NCBI GenBank assembly: GCA_937949615.1
Contig: CALEDQ010000016.1
Coordinates: 1 to 64,000 of the forward strand
Direction of reading: 5' to 3'
Origin: an uncultured bacterium
GTDB lineage: Bacteria; Muiribacteriota; Ozemobacteria; Ozemobacterales; Ozemobacteraceae
DNA length: 64,000 nt
A program made the position numbers and the translations under genes. Below the pieces are notes generated by a model, which saw only the letters and a list, made by a program, of their open reading frames with translations, did not search any database and was not told the origin of the DNA. Of this stretch, positions 24,740 to 31,883 are shown piece by piece (within the stretch, counting starts at the first letter, position 1; the number at the start of each line of letters is the position of its first letter).

Positions 24740-25359
24740 TCGAGTCTCCCATACACATAAGCCTGAAGCGATTCCTGTAATATCCGTCGGCCGCGGTTGA
24801 TGCGTGATTTAACGGTTCCGACGGGGATCTCAAGAACTTCTGAAATCTTTTCAAGAGGAAGCCCTTCAATATCTTTGAGAATCACCGGCATACGATAGGT
24901 TTCGGGCAGCCTGGCCACCTTTTCGGCGACGATCTGCTGATTCATCTGGCGGATTTCATTGTCGAGAACTTCATCTTCTGGCGATGTAGCGGTGAATGAT
25001 TCCCACCAGTGCATCATTGTCTGCAGCAGGCCTTCTTTTTCGCGTTTGCGCTTATCTGCAAGACTTATGCAGGTATTGGCTGCAATGCGGTATATCCAGG
25101 TCTTCAGTGAAGATCGCCCTTCAAACCTGCCTATTGCCCTGAATATTTTGATAAATACCTCCTGAGCGGCATCCATCGCTTCATTTTCATCGGCAAAGAA
25201 GCGGTAACAGATGCGATAAACAGTTTTTTCATAGGTAGACACCAGCTTGGCCGCAGCTTTCTGATCACCGCGCCTGATGTCTGCGAGCAACTGTTCATCG
25301 CCCGTGACTTCAATAGCTTTAGACTGGGGAGTTCCGTTCTGGGTTCCAGAATTTTTCAT
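24736..25359 (-). CDS. ECF sigma factor, RpoE-like
   Basis: A 207-residue group IV sigma factor. Region 2 (about 30-95) includes DAAQEVFIKIFRAIGRFEGRS and WIYRIAANTC; region 4 (about 140-200) ends in LPLEKISEVLEIPVGTVKSR, a typical helix-turn-helix. It is followed by its zinc anti-sigma with a 4-base overlap and then HtrA, so it probably drives an envelope-stress regulon. I did not find an obvious GGAACTT-type autoregulatory promoter upstream. Confidence 0.92.
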   Translation of the reverse strand: MKNSGTQNGTPQSKAIEVTGDEQLLADIRRGDQKAAAKLVSTYEKTVYRICYRFFADENEAMDAAQEVFIKIFRAIGRFEGRSSLKTWIYRIAANTCISLADKRKREKEGLLQTMMHWWESFTATSPEDEVLDNEIRQMNQQIVAEKVARLPETYRMPVILKDIEGLPLEKISEVLEIPVGTVKSRINRGRRILQESLQAYVYGRLE

Positions 25360-25362
25360 GGC

Positions 25363-25860
25363 TTACCAATGAAAAAATGGCATTTTTTTGTATACCCTGC
25401 TGGTTTTTTCAGGGTGTATTCCGACCTGAAAAGTCTGCTCATGGGATTTTTGACGACCATGCAGGGCACCGGGAGAATATAATCTGACAGTGATGAAATA
25501 ATAACCGACCGGCATTTCGATCTCGGGAAAATAGAAAATCCGGCGGTTTCTTTCGCTGACAACTTCGTCAAAGTCATGGTTGAGAGACGCGAGGCGCTTG
25601 TCGCCAAGCCAGAGTTCAACCCGATCGGCAAGCTGTGAGATGCGTTTCGGGTTTTCGCCGCCAAACGATTCGATAGTTATTGAAAGGCGCCCGGTACCGG
25701 TTACCGGGTCTGGAATTTCAACCAGGTCTGTCGACTTTGGCTCCGACTCACGTAAAAATGCCGGGGTGAGCTCGCTTGGAGTTGCTATCTGCCCTGAAAC
25801 AGGCAATGATGCCAGACAAAGGCTTAACAGCAGCAGAATTTGTGGGTGACGCACTCGCAT
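25363..25860 (-). CDS. secreted protein of unknown function in the sigma/HtrA operon
   Basis: The 165-residue protein has a signal peptide (about 1-24, ends VSG) and a predicted beta-rich mature part (for example RLSITIESFG, RVELWLGDKRLASL and GYYFITVRLYSPG). I recognise no family. It lies 3 bases from the HD-GYP stop and 3 bases from the sigma start, so it belongs to the stress operon and may be a periplasmic input or output of it. Confidence 0.7.
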   Translation of the reverse strand: MRVRHPQILLLLSLCLASLPVSGQIATPSELTPAFLRESEPKSTDLVEIPDPVTGTGRLSITIESFGGENPKRISQLADRVELWLGDKRLASLNHDFDEVVSERNRRIFYFPEIEMPVGYYFITVRLYSPGALHGRQKSHEQTFQVGIHPEKTSRVYKKMPFFHW

Positions 25861-25863
25861 TTT

Positions 25864-27111
25864 TCAGGCAGCCGTGCTGGCGGTTACATTGAGTTTCGTG
25901 GCATCGGCCGGACCTTTGATGAAAAGATCCTTGTATTCGAGCAGATTGACTTCGACTCTTTCTTTTATGCGCCGGCCTGAAGAGTCGGCCACAATTTTTA
26001 TTACCGGTCTGATAACCGAGGTCGGATTGTTTTTGAGAACCAGGGCGATCGAGCCGTCATTGAGACTGACAAGGCTGCCGGCCGGGTAAAGCGAGAATTT
26101 GCGGATGAAAGCGCCAAGAACCGCCGGGTCGAAGTGGTTGTCCATGCCGGCTGTGAGAATCTTCATCGCTTCATAAGGGGTCATGGCGATACGATAAGGA
26201 CGATCGGTGGTCAGTGCGTCATAAACGTCGGCAACGGCACAGATGCGGGCAAAGAGAGAGATCTCGGTGCCTTTCAGTTTGCGCGGGTACCCCCCGCCCT
26301 GAAATTTTTCGTGGTGCTGCAGGGCGACCATTCTTGCCCTTTCACTGACGCCCTTCGATTTTGCCAGAATTTCGTAGCCGTAATTCGGATGTGAACGCAT
26401 TTCGGCGAATTCCTGATCGGTCAATTTGCCGTCTTTATTAAGAATGCTCAGCGGGATCTTTAGTTTGCCGACGTCGTGCAGCATGCCGCCGGTGCCAAGG
26501 TCTTCGAGATCGGCTTTTTGCAGACCGAGCGCCTGACCGATCATCAGAGAGATGGTTGCGACGTTGATATTGTGAGTGAAGGTATAGTCGTCGAAAGATT
26601 TGATATCCATCAGGTTCATGATGGCGTCAGGCTGCTGCAGAACTTCTTCGACAAGGGTGTGCGAGACTTCCTGGGTCTGTTTTACATCTATGCCGTGACC
26701 GGCGCGAACCTGATGAATGACATCGGAAACAGCCTTGAAAGCGACAACCTGCGTTTTTTTGCTGATGATAACCTTTTCACCGGTGGTGATGGTCTTCATT
26801 TCCGGGAATTTTTCGAAAAGCAGATCGAAATTTCTCGCAACTCCCGATACGCTTTCTACATCGGAGATATCGGTGATCTGAAAGTCGTTGACGATATATT
26901 CCTTGCCGTCGGTGGTTCGCAGGTAGAGGTCTTTTCTGATCATCAACGCCTCGACGTCGTATTCGCAGACCAGACCTTTGAAAATGAAACGCGACGGCAT
27001 CTGCTTGTTGCCGATGCGGTCGCCGGGCAGCCAGACAAACTCCTTGCAGGAGCCGATATAGCTGTAGCCGGTGAAAATGGTGATATCTGTAAGTTTTTTG
27101 GTTTCGGCCAT
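25864..27111 (-). CDS. HD-GYP domain cyclic-di-GMP phosphodiesterase
   Basis: The 415-residue protein has a family-less N-terminal region (about 1-140), a complete HD-GYP domain (about 155-345) and a C-terminal extension. The catalytic signature is intact: His212-Asp213 (LHDVGKLKIP), His266-His267 and GGGYP (272-276). HD-GYP enzymes hydrolyse cyclic-di-GMP. It is the first gene of the stress operon leading to HtrA. Its SD (GGTGG, 27126-27122) lies inside the right arm of a stem-loop just upstream, so translation may be controlled by RNA structure or coupled to read-through from the carboxypeptidase gene. Confidence 0.9.
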   Translation of the reverse strand: MAETKKLTDITIFTGYSYIGSCKEFVWLPGDRIGNKQMPSRFIFKGLVCEYDVEALMIRKDLYLRTTDGKEYIVNDFQITDISDVESVSGVARNFDLLFEKFPEMKTITTGEKVIISKKTQVVAFKAVSDVIHQVRAGHGIDVKQTQEVSHTLVEEVLQQPDAIMNLMDIKSFDDYTFTHNINVATISLMIGQALGLQKADLEDLGTGGMLHDVGKLKIPLSILNKDGKLTDQEFAEMRSHPNYGYEILAKSKGVSERARMVALQHHEKFQGGGYPRKLKGTEISLFARICAVADVYDALTTDRPYRIAMTPYEAMKILTAGMDNHFDPAVLGAFIRKFSLYPAGSLVSLNDGSIALVLKNNPTSVIRPVIKIVADSSGRRIKERVEVNLLEYKDLFIKGPADATKLNVTASTAA

Positions 27112-27140
27112 AAATAAAGAACCACCTTTGCAGGTGGTTC
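27112..27140 (-). terminator. stem-loop: carboxypeptidase terminator overlapping the HD-GYP ribosome-binding site
   Basis: Minus-strand GAACCACC (27140-27133), loop TGCAAA, GGTGGTTC (27126-27119), then TTTATTT directly before the HD-GYP ATG. It fits an intrinsic terminator for the gene ending at 27174, and its right arm contains the only SD of the HD-GYP gene. Confidence 0.65.
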
Positions 27141-27173
27141 ATTATAACATGTTAAAAGATTAAAATAACAGAA

Positions 27174-28664
27174 TCATTTTTTCAGCATCTGAACAAGTTC
27201 AGATCTGATTGCACCAGAATTGTGCGCATCTTCGAACAGAACGCGGTTGCGGGCGAAAGACATGGCAAGTGAAGCCTGTGGAACACTTTTTACTGCTTCA
27301 AGGGCTGAGCTGTTGCCATTTTTCATGTCTTCGACGACGAGAGAGGCGGCGCGCTGGCTGATTTTTTCGAGCTGTTTGAGAGCTTCATTGCGCATGCCGA
27401 TATTGTTTTCATTGCCGAAAAGGTCAACGATGTCAGCAATGGCTTTGAGGCTGCCGGTCAGGTCGAGGGCATTAACGATTTCTTCGCGGCCATCGGGATT
27501 AACCAGACCATAGGTGCCGGCTTTGTCGATCAGATAGAGGGCAGCCGGAACGTTGAGACCGGTGAAAGTGTCAATCTGACTGGCGTTAGGAACAAAGGTG
27601 TTGCACAGTTCGAAAGTGAATGACAGCATTTTCCGGTCACCGTAAAAATAATCATCGCTGTCGCCCATGGCCGGGTAAAGCTCGGCACTGTTCTTGGGTT
27701 CATAACCATTGAATTTGGCCATTTCGCCGGCCATTTTCACAAAGATCTTTGAATCCGGGTTCGGGATGTTGTAACCATAACCGAACGGATAAAGAACCAG
27801 TTCTGAATAGGTATGGAAAGAAATACTGGCCTGAAATTTTTCGCGGATAGCGAAATCGCGCATGGCGCATGATTCCGGTTCGCTGAACGGACCAGTGCCA
27901 TGGTAGGTATCGGAGCTGCCGGAACTGCTGGCGCCAACATTGCCCCACTGATAACCATAGTTTCGGTTCAGGTCGACGCCGTAGGAACCATTGCCGTTAT
28001 TGCGGCGATTTTTGCGCCACATGCGGCTCTTTTCCATGCTGTAGGTAACGCCATCGGGGTTAACCATCGGCACGATCCAGATTTCGCGGTTATTGACGAG
28101 TTGCTTGATTTCTTCGTTGCCTTCGTATTCTTCAAGCAGTCGTTTGGCAGTGGCCATCGGCACTTCGACTGAGGGCCATTCTCTTGCATGGTGCGCACCC
28201 ATAAGCAGGGCTGCTGGTTCGGGTTCGTTGACTTCTGGGTTGTCGCTGATCTTGAGCGCCCAGATGTCGCGACCTTCATGGCTTTTGCCGATCGATTCGA
28301 GACGGCAGATGCCGGCAAATTTTTCTTGCCATTCGTTGAGCTTTTTAACCATGGTGTCATAGGTATAATAAGCGTTATTTTTGGTCTGAGTCTTCTTTAC
28401 ATTTTTTATATATTCGTCAAGATCTCTGACCAGGACTTTGACGGTATGGCCCTTTTTGACAAAGGCGCTGATTTCGGGACCTTCGAGAACCATTTCAGCA
28501 TAACCGCGGCCAACGCTGGGAATATCATAGCCTTCGGCGGCCAGCTGGCTTATCTGTGCCGGTTTTAAATTAGAAACCCGCACCAGACTCTTGGTGTTTG
28601 CCATGGCTGCTGAAGCAAAAAACAGGGAAATACCGCAGACAATAGAAAAAACTTTACGCCTCAT
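27174..28664 (-). CDS. secreted M14 zinc carboxypeptidase
   Basis: The 496-residue protein has a signal peptide (about 1-22), an N-terminal pro-like region (to about 95), and an M14 peptidase domain (about 98-385). Zinc ligands are His159 and Glu162 in HHAREWPSVE and a later His in SISFHTYSELVLYPFGY. MVNPDGVTYS, VDLNRNYGYQW and the catalytic Glu in LSFTFELCNT are present. A helical C-terminal extension (about 395-496) follows. The enzyme should remove C-terminal residues outside the cytoplasm. SD AAGGAG precedes the ATG, and a near-consensus promoter is at 28728-28756. Confidence 0.92.
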   Translation of the reverse strand: MRRKVFSIVCGISLFFASAAMANTKSLVRVSNLKPAQISQLAAEGYDIPSVGRGYAEMVLEGPEISAFVKKGHTVKVLVRDLDEYIKNVKKTQTKNNAYYTYDTMVKKLNEWQEKFAGICRLESIGKSHEGRDIWALKISDNPEVNEPEPAALLMGAHHAREWPSVEVPMATAKRLLEEYEGNEEIKQLVNNREIWIVPMVNPDGVTYSMEKSRMWRKNRRNNGNGSYGVDLNRNYGYQWGNVGASSSGSSDTYHGTGPFSEPESCAMRDFAIREKFQASISFHTYSELVLYPFGYGYNIPNPDSKIFVKMAGEMAKFNGYEPKNSAELYPAMGDSDDYFYGDRKMLSFTFELCNTFVPNASQIDTFTGLNVPAALYLIDKAGTYGLVNPDGREEIVNALDLTGSLKAIADIVDLFGNENNIGMRNEALKQLEKISQRAASLVVEDMKNGNSSALEAVKSVPQASLAMSFARNRVLFEDAHNSGAIRSELVQMLKK

Positions 28665-28727
28665 ACTGTGATTCTCCTTGTGAAGGCGACGACGAAAGAT
28701 GGAAAAATACTGAATACTATGAGAGAA

Positions 28728-28756
28728 ATTTTACTCCCGGGTTGTACATGTGTCAA
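28728..28756 (-). promoter_or_regulatory. promoter of the M14 carboxypeptidase gene
   Basis: Minus-strand TTGACA (28756-28751), 17-base spacer, TAAAAT (28733-28728), about 63 bases before the start codon. Confidence 0.8.
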
Positions 28757-28765
28757 GGATATGGC

Positions 28766-28808
28766 AATAAAAAAAGCTGTGCACCGAAAAAATGCACAGC
28801 TTTTTTTA
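28766..28808. terminator. Rho-independent terminator ending the pseudopilin operon
   Basis: Stem GCTGTGCA / TGCACAGC with A7 and T7 flanks, directly after the LysM gene stop (28816). Confidence 0.88.
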
Positions 28809-28815
28809 TTTACAG

Positions 28816-29274
28816 TCAGGGTACATTGGTTTTAATAAGCTTGTCTGGCGCTACCTTGGGGCCCTTGAGAATATTTGAGAACGAAGTGTCATTAGGATCG
28901 ACTTCTTCGCCACCCCTGGAGACCGCATCCGGTGCGGTGGGTTTTTTGCCGTCTTTTTTGTCGGGGGTTTTGCCAGTGCCGCCCCCTGCCCTGGTAATGA
29001 GAGCTTTCTTTTTGTCGGGGTCATTTTCGTTGGCGATGGCTTTCATGTCATCTTTATCGGGAATAACGATTACCGTGCCATTGAGAATGGTTCTCGGATT
29101 ATCGATATTATTCACTTCGAGAAGAATCGGGTAGAGCGTCGGGTCACCGTAGTGTCTGGCGGCGAGTTCCCAGAGGGTGTCGCCTTCGCGGATGGTATGG
29201 GTGGTGGCTGCCGCCACCGCAGAGGCCATCAGGCCGACCAAGGCGATTGTCAGAATTGTTGAACTCTTTTTCAT
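28816..29274 (-). CDS. secreted LysM-domain protein
   Basis: The 152-residue protein has a signal peptide (about 1-22) and one LysM domain (about 25-72; HTIREGDTLWELAARHYGD...NGTVIVIP). A Lys/Asp/Pro-rich unstructured tail follows. LysM binds peptidoglycan. It overlaps the upstream pseudopilin gene by 4 bases and is the last gene of the operon, so it may help anchor or localise the secretion/pilus machine. Confidence 0.88.
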   Translation of the reverse strand: MKKSSTILTIALVGLMASAVAAATTHTIREGDTLWELAARHYGDPTLYPILLEVNNIDNPRTILNGTVIVIPDKDDMKAIANENDPDKKKALITRAGGGTGKTPDKKDGKKPTAPDAVSRGGEEVDPNDTSFSNILKGPKVAPDKLIKTNVP

Positions 29275-29849
29275 GTGGTTCCTCCTGCGCCCTGGCGGGC
29301 TTTGTTCCAGAATTTTTCTTCGTCGCTGAGAGAGTCGGTAAAAAATCGCGGGTACATTACGGCCCGCAGTTCGATTTTGTTGCCCTTGTCATTCTGACTG
29401 CGGGTTTCCTGTTCGAGGTCGCTGTCGACGACAATTTTAACGGTAATCAACCGGCTTTTATCTTCGCCGGCCTCTTCAACTTTAAAATCGCTGACGCTGG
29501 TCATGCTTATTATGCGGGTTTTGCCGCCGGCAACGCTTCTTTCAACCGAGTTATCTTTAAAGGTATATTTAACCATGCGCCTTTCGCCCTCATCAGTTAT
29601 GCAGAACGTCAGGCTCTGCCCTTCGATTTTCGGTTTTTCTTCGTCTTTCTGCGGGATGAGGGCAAGTCTGACATCGGCCTTGAGGCGCTCAAGAATGAGG
29701 CTGGCGGCTCTGAGGTTGGTAAGTTTCGTCTGACTTTTGAAAAACTGCGAGAAAGTGCCGGTCATGAGCTTATAGGCAACGGTCGACACCATCGAAATGA
29801 CGGCAAGCATGACCATTATTTCTATCAGAGTGAAAGCTTTTCTTTTCAT
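29271..29849 (-). CDS. type II secretion/type IV pilin-like pseudopilin
   Basis: The 192-residue protein has a prepilin signal: KRKA then FTLIEIMVMLAVISMV, with Glu at +5 and a hydrophobic helix (about 6-27). Cleavage after Ala instead of the usual Gly is tolerated by some prepilin peptidases. The globular part (about 40-190) is GspJ-like in size. It lies one base downstream of the other prepilin gene. The peptidase, ATPase and secretin genes are not in this window. Confidence 0.87.
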   Translation of the reverse strand: MKRKAFTLIEIMVMLAVISMVSTVAYKLMTGTFSQFFKSQTKLTNLRAASLILERLKADVRLALIPQKDEEKPKIEGQSLTFCITDEGERRMVKYTFKDNSVERSVAGGKTRIISMTSVSDFKVEEAGEDKSRLITVKIVVDSDLEQETRSQNDKGNKIELRAVMYPRFFTDSLSDEEKFWNKARQGAGGTT

Positions 29850-29850
29850 G

Positions 29851-30348
29851 TTACTCGACCACCATTGAAAAAAGAGTTACATCATCGTTACCACCGCCGG
29901 TGGTGCGCGGAAAGGTAACGGTAACGGCAATCAGATAATTGGGAACCGAGCGGCGCTGGTGGATCAGGTCGCTGAGCCAGCCGACAAGACCGAGAGGGCC
30001 ACGGGTGTCGCGGCCCTTGAATCTGGTAAGTTCGAGTTTGCGGGCAAATGGTTTCTCGGTTGGTGGTGGCGCGGTCAGGCCAATTTTTTCAAAAAAGGCT
30101 TTTATTTCAGAATCGTTGTTGAGCTTGATCTTATCGGATTTGCCGCCGGCCTGCTCGATCTGGTAGAAGCGCAGATCGCGGACAAAATTAACCAGATCGG
30201 ATGCGTAATTGGTACCGGTGACTTCGTAAACATTGTTTACTGTACCCTGACTGCCGAAACGGAAAAGATTGTAAATCGGCAGAAAAGCGAAGCTGAGAAA
30301 AATCAGCGCAATCATTACTTCTACTAGTGAAAATGCCTTTTTCTGCAT
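29851..30348 (-). CDS. type II secretion/type IV pilin-like pseudopilin (GspI/PilV-like)
   Basis: A 165-residue protein with prepilin signal QKKA then FSLVEVMIALIFLSFAFLP (Glu at +5), followed by a small globular domain. The sequence style is that of minor pseudopilins of the GspI/PilV kind. It starts 2 bases after the anti-sigma stop and is followed 1 base later by a second prepilin. Cleavage would be after Ala, as in its neighbour. Confidence 0.85.
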   Translation of the reverse strand: MQKKAFSLVEVMIALIFLSFAFLPIYNLFRFGSQGTVNNVYEVTGTNYASDLVNFVRDLRFYQIEQAGGKSDKIKLNNDSEIKAFFEKIGLTAPPPTEKPFARKLELTRFKGRDTRGPLGLVGWLSDLIHQRRSVPNYLIAVTVTFPRTTGGGNDDVTLFSMVVE

Positions 30349-30350
30349 GC

Positions 30351-31292
30351 TTACCTGCCGTCGCCAAGAGGCTCTTCAGTGAATGGGTTGGTTATATGGT
30401 CGACTGTATCTACCGGTTCAACAGAGTCAGCAGTAATCGTCGAGGTTGCGGCAGCGGTTTCGGATGCCAGAACTGCTGCTGCAGTCGCCGTGGTATCGAT
30501 AACGACAGTTGCAGATGCAGCAGGTTCTTCGACAGCCGCTGAAGCTGTGGCGGCGGTGCGTGCCGGTTCGGTGGCGGCAGGGTCATTGCCGGCCGAAAAG
30601 GTCTGACTGGCAGCGACGGTTTTTGCTGAGCTGCGGAAATTAACCATGCCGGCCGAAAGTTCTATTTTTTCGCCATTAACGAGAATCTGCAGACCATTCC
30701 CTTTAACCAGGCTGAGTTCTATATCAGCATCTTCAAATACCGGCACGGTATTTTCGAGTTTTACGGTTGCAATACCCTGCATGCTGAATTCAGCCGGCGA
30801 TTGCCGGCGGGCGACGAAGAGAAAGTCGCCATTGAGCTGGTGAGCGCAGCAGGAACTGAGGGGAAATACCCGATCAGCGGCAACACTCATGCCATCGACG
30901 GTTGCATCGCTGTTGAGGGCTTGAAAGCTTACGCTGTCTGCAGTTCCGTGATATTTGCGTTCAGCCGGAATCATCGTGATGGCAACCAGCAGAATCAGAC
31001 CAATGGCGAGAGCCGGCAGCAGAATTCTCTGCCAGAAAGGCCTGGGGACTGGTGCCGCTTCGACCACCGGGTTACTGCGAATCTGACTCATTATGCGTTC
31101 ATTCACCCGATGCCGGGCAAACACGGAATTGACACCTTCGCGCAGCAGATGGTCATCTTCAGACATGCTGCTGACTTCACGACTGCAGGTCTGGCATGTT
31201 TTAAGATGGACACTGATTTCGGCAAGCTCTGCTTTATCGAGTTCGCCGTCTGCGAAGGCCATCAGTATTTCTTTTTCAGGACATTTCTTCAT
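30351..31292 (-). CDS. zinc-binding (ZAS) anti-sigma factor with FecR-like periplasmic part
   Basis: Taking ATG 31292, the protein has 313 residues. The ZAS motif is Cys4, His29, Cys33 and Cys36 (VHLKTCQTCS). One transmembrane helix (about 90-107, ILLPALAIGLILLVAI) leads to a beta-rich FecR-like region (about 140-225). The last 80 or so residues are Ala/Thr/Val/Ser-rich low complexity. It overlaps the end of the ECF sigma gene by 17 bases, as expected for a sigma/anti-sigma pair. The placement between the sigma factor and two pseudopilins suggests it monitors assembly of that machine. A longer start (ATG at 31322) is possible. Confidence 0.82.
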   Translation of the reverse strand: MKKCPEKEILMAFADGELDKAELAEISVHLKTCQTCSREVSSMSEDDHLLREGVNSVFARHRVNERIMSQIRSNPVVEAAPVPRPFWQRILLPALAIGLILLVAITMIPAERKYHGTADSVSFQALNSDATVDGMSVAADRVFPLSSCCAHQLNGDFLFVARRQSPAEFSMQGIATVKLENTVPVFEDADIELSLVKGNGLQILVNGEKIELSAGMVNFRSSAKTVAASQTFSAGNDPAATEPARTAATASAAVEEPAASATVVIDTTATAAAVLASETAAATSTITADSVEPVDTVDHITNPFTEEPLGDGR

Positions 31293-31851
31293 AGGTTTCT
31301 CTCTTCTCCCGGAGGACGCCACGAGCCTTGAAAATTCTGTTTTTTACCGTCTGTAACGGCAGGTTCAGAATTTCGGCGATCTCCTGGTATGGGAGTTCGT
31401 TTACAACCCTTAACAGAAACGGAGTGCGCAGGTCTTCTGACAACTCCTGAATCATGTTCACGATCTGTCGAAATCTTTCACGCCTGATGATAATTTCGGG
31501 TGGATGGGCGTTTGTCTCCTTTAAGCTGTCAGAAAGCAGAACATCGGTTACCAGATCGGTCGAAGCAATGTTTCGGCCAGCTTTTCTTCGCGAATCGATG
31601 AGCAGATTGCGGGAAATCGTTACCAGCCAGCCGGCAAATTTTCTTTCGCAGTCATAAGAAGCAAGGTGCCGGAAAGCTTTAACGAAAGTATCCTGAACGA
31701 TGTCTTCGACCTCCTGAATATCATTCAATCGCGACAACAGATAGCTGAAAACCAGTTTCTCGTAACGTTCGACGAGCTCTGAGAACAATTCGATTTCGCC
31801 GGCGAGAACCTTCTTTACCAGCTCGATATCGCTCATTTCATGCTTGTTCAT
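31276..31851 (-). CDS. ECF sigma factor in the pseudopilin operon
   Basis: The 191-residue group IV sigma factor has region 2 (about 25-90, VEDIVQDTFVKAFRHLASYD, FAGWLVTISRNLLID) and region 4 (about 125-180, LPYQEIAEILNLPLQTVKNRIFKARG). It is distinct from the RpoE-like factor at 24736-25359. It is downstream of the GspK/PilX-like gene by 32 bases and overlaps its anti-sigma. No good SD is visible before either ATG (31851 or 31836). Confidence 0.9.
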   Translation of the reverse strand: MNKHEMSDIELVKKVLAGEIELFSELVERYEKLVFSYLLSRLNDIQEVEDIVQDTFVKAFRHLASYDCERKFAGWLVTISRNLLIDSRRKAGRNIASTDLVTDVLLSDSLKETNAHPPEIIIRRERFRQIVNMIQELSEDLRTPFLLRVVNELPYQEIAEILNLPLQTVKNRIFKARGVLREKRETYEEMS

Positions 31852-31883
31852 TCAATTAATACCGACATCTTTGCAAAAAGTTT

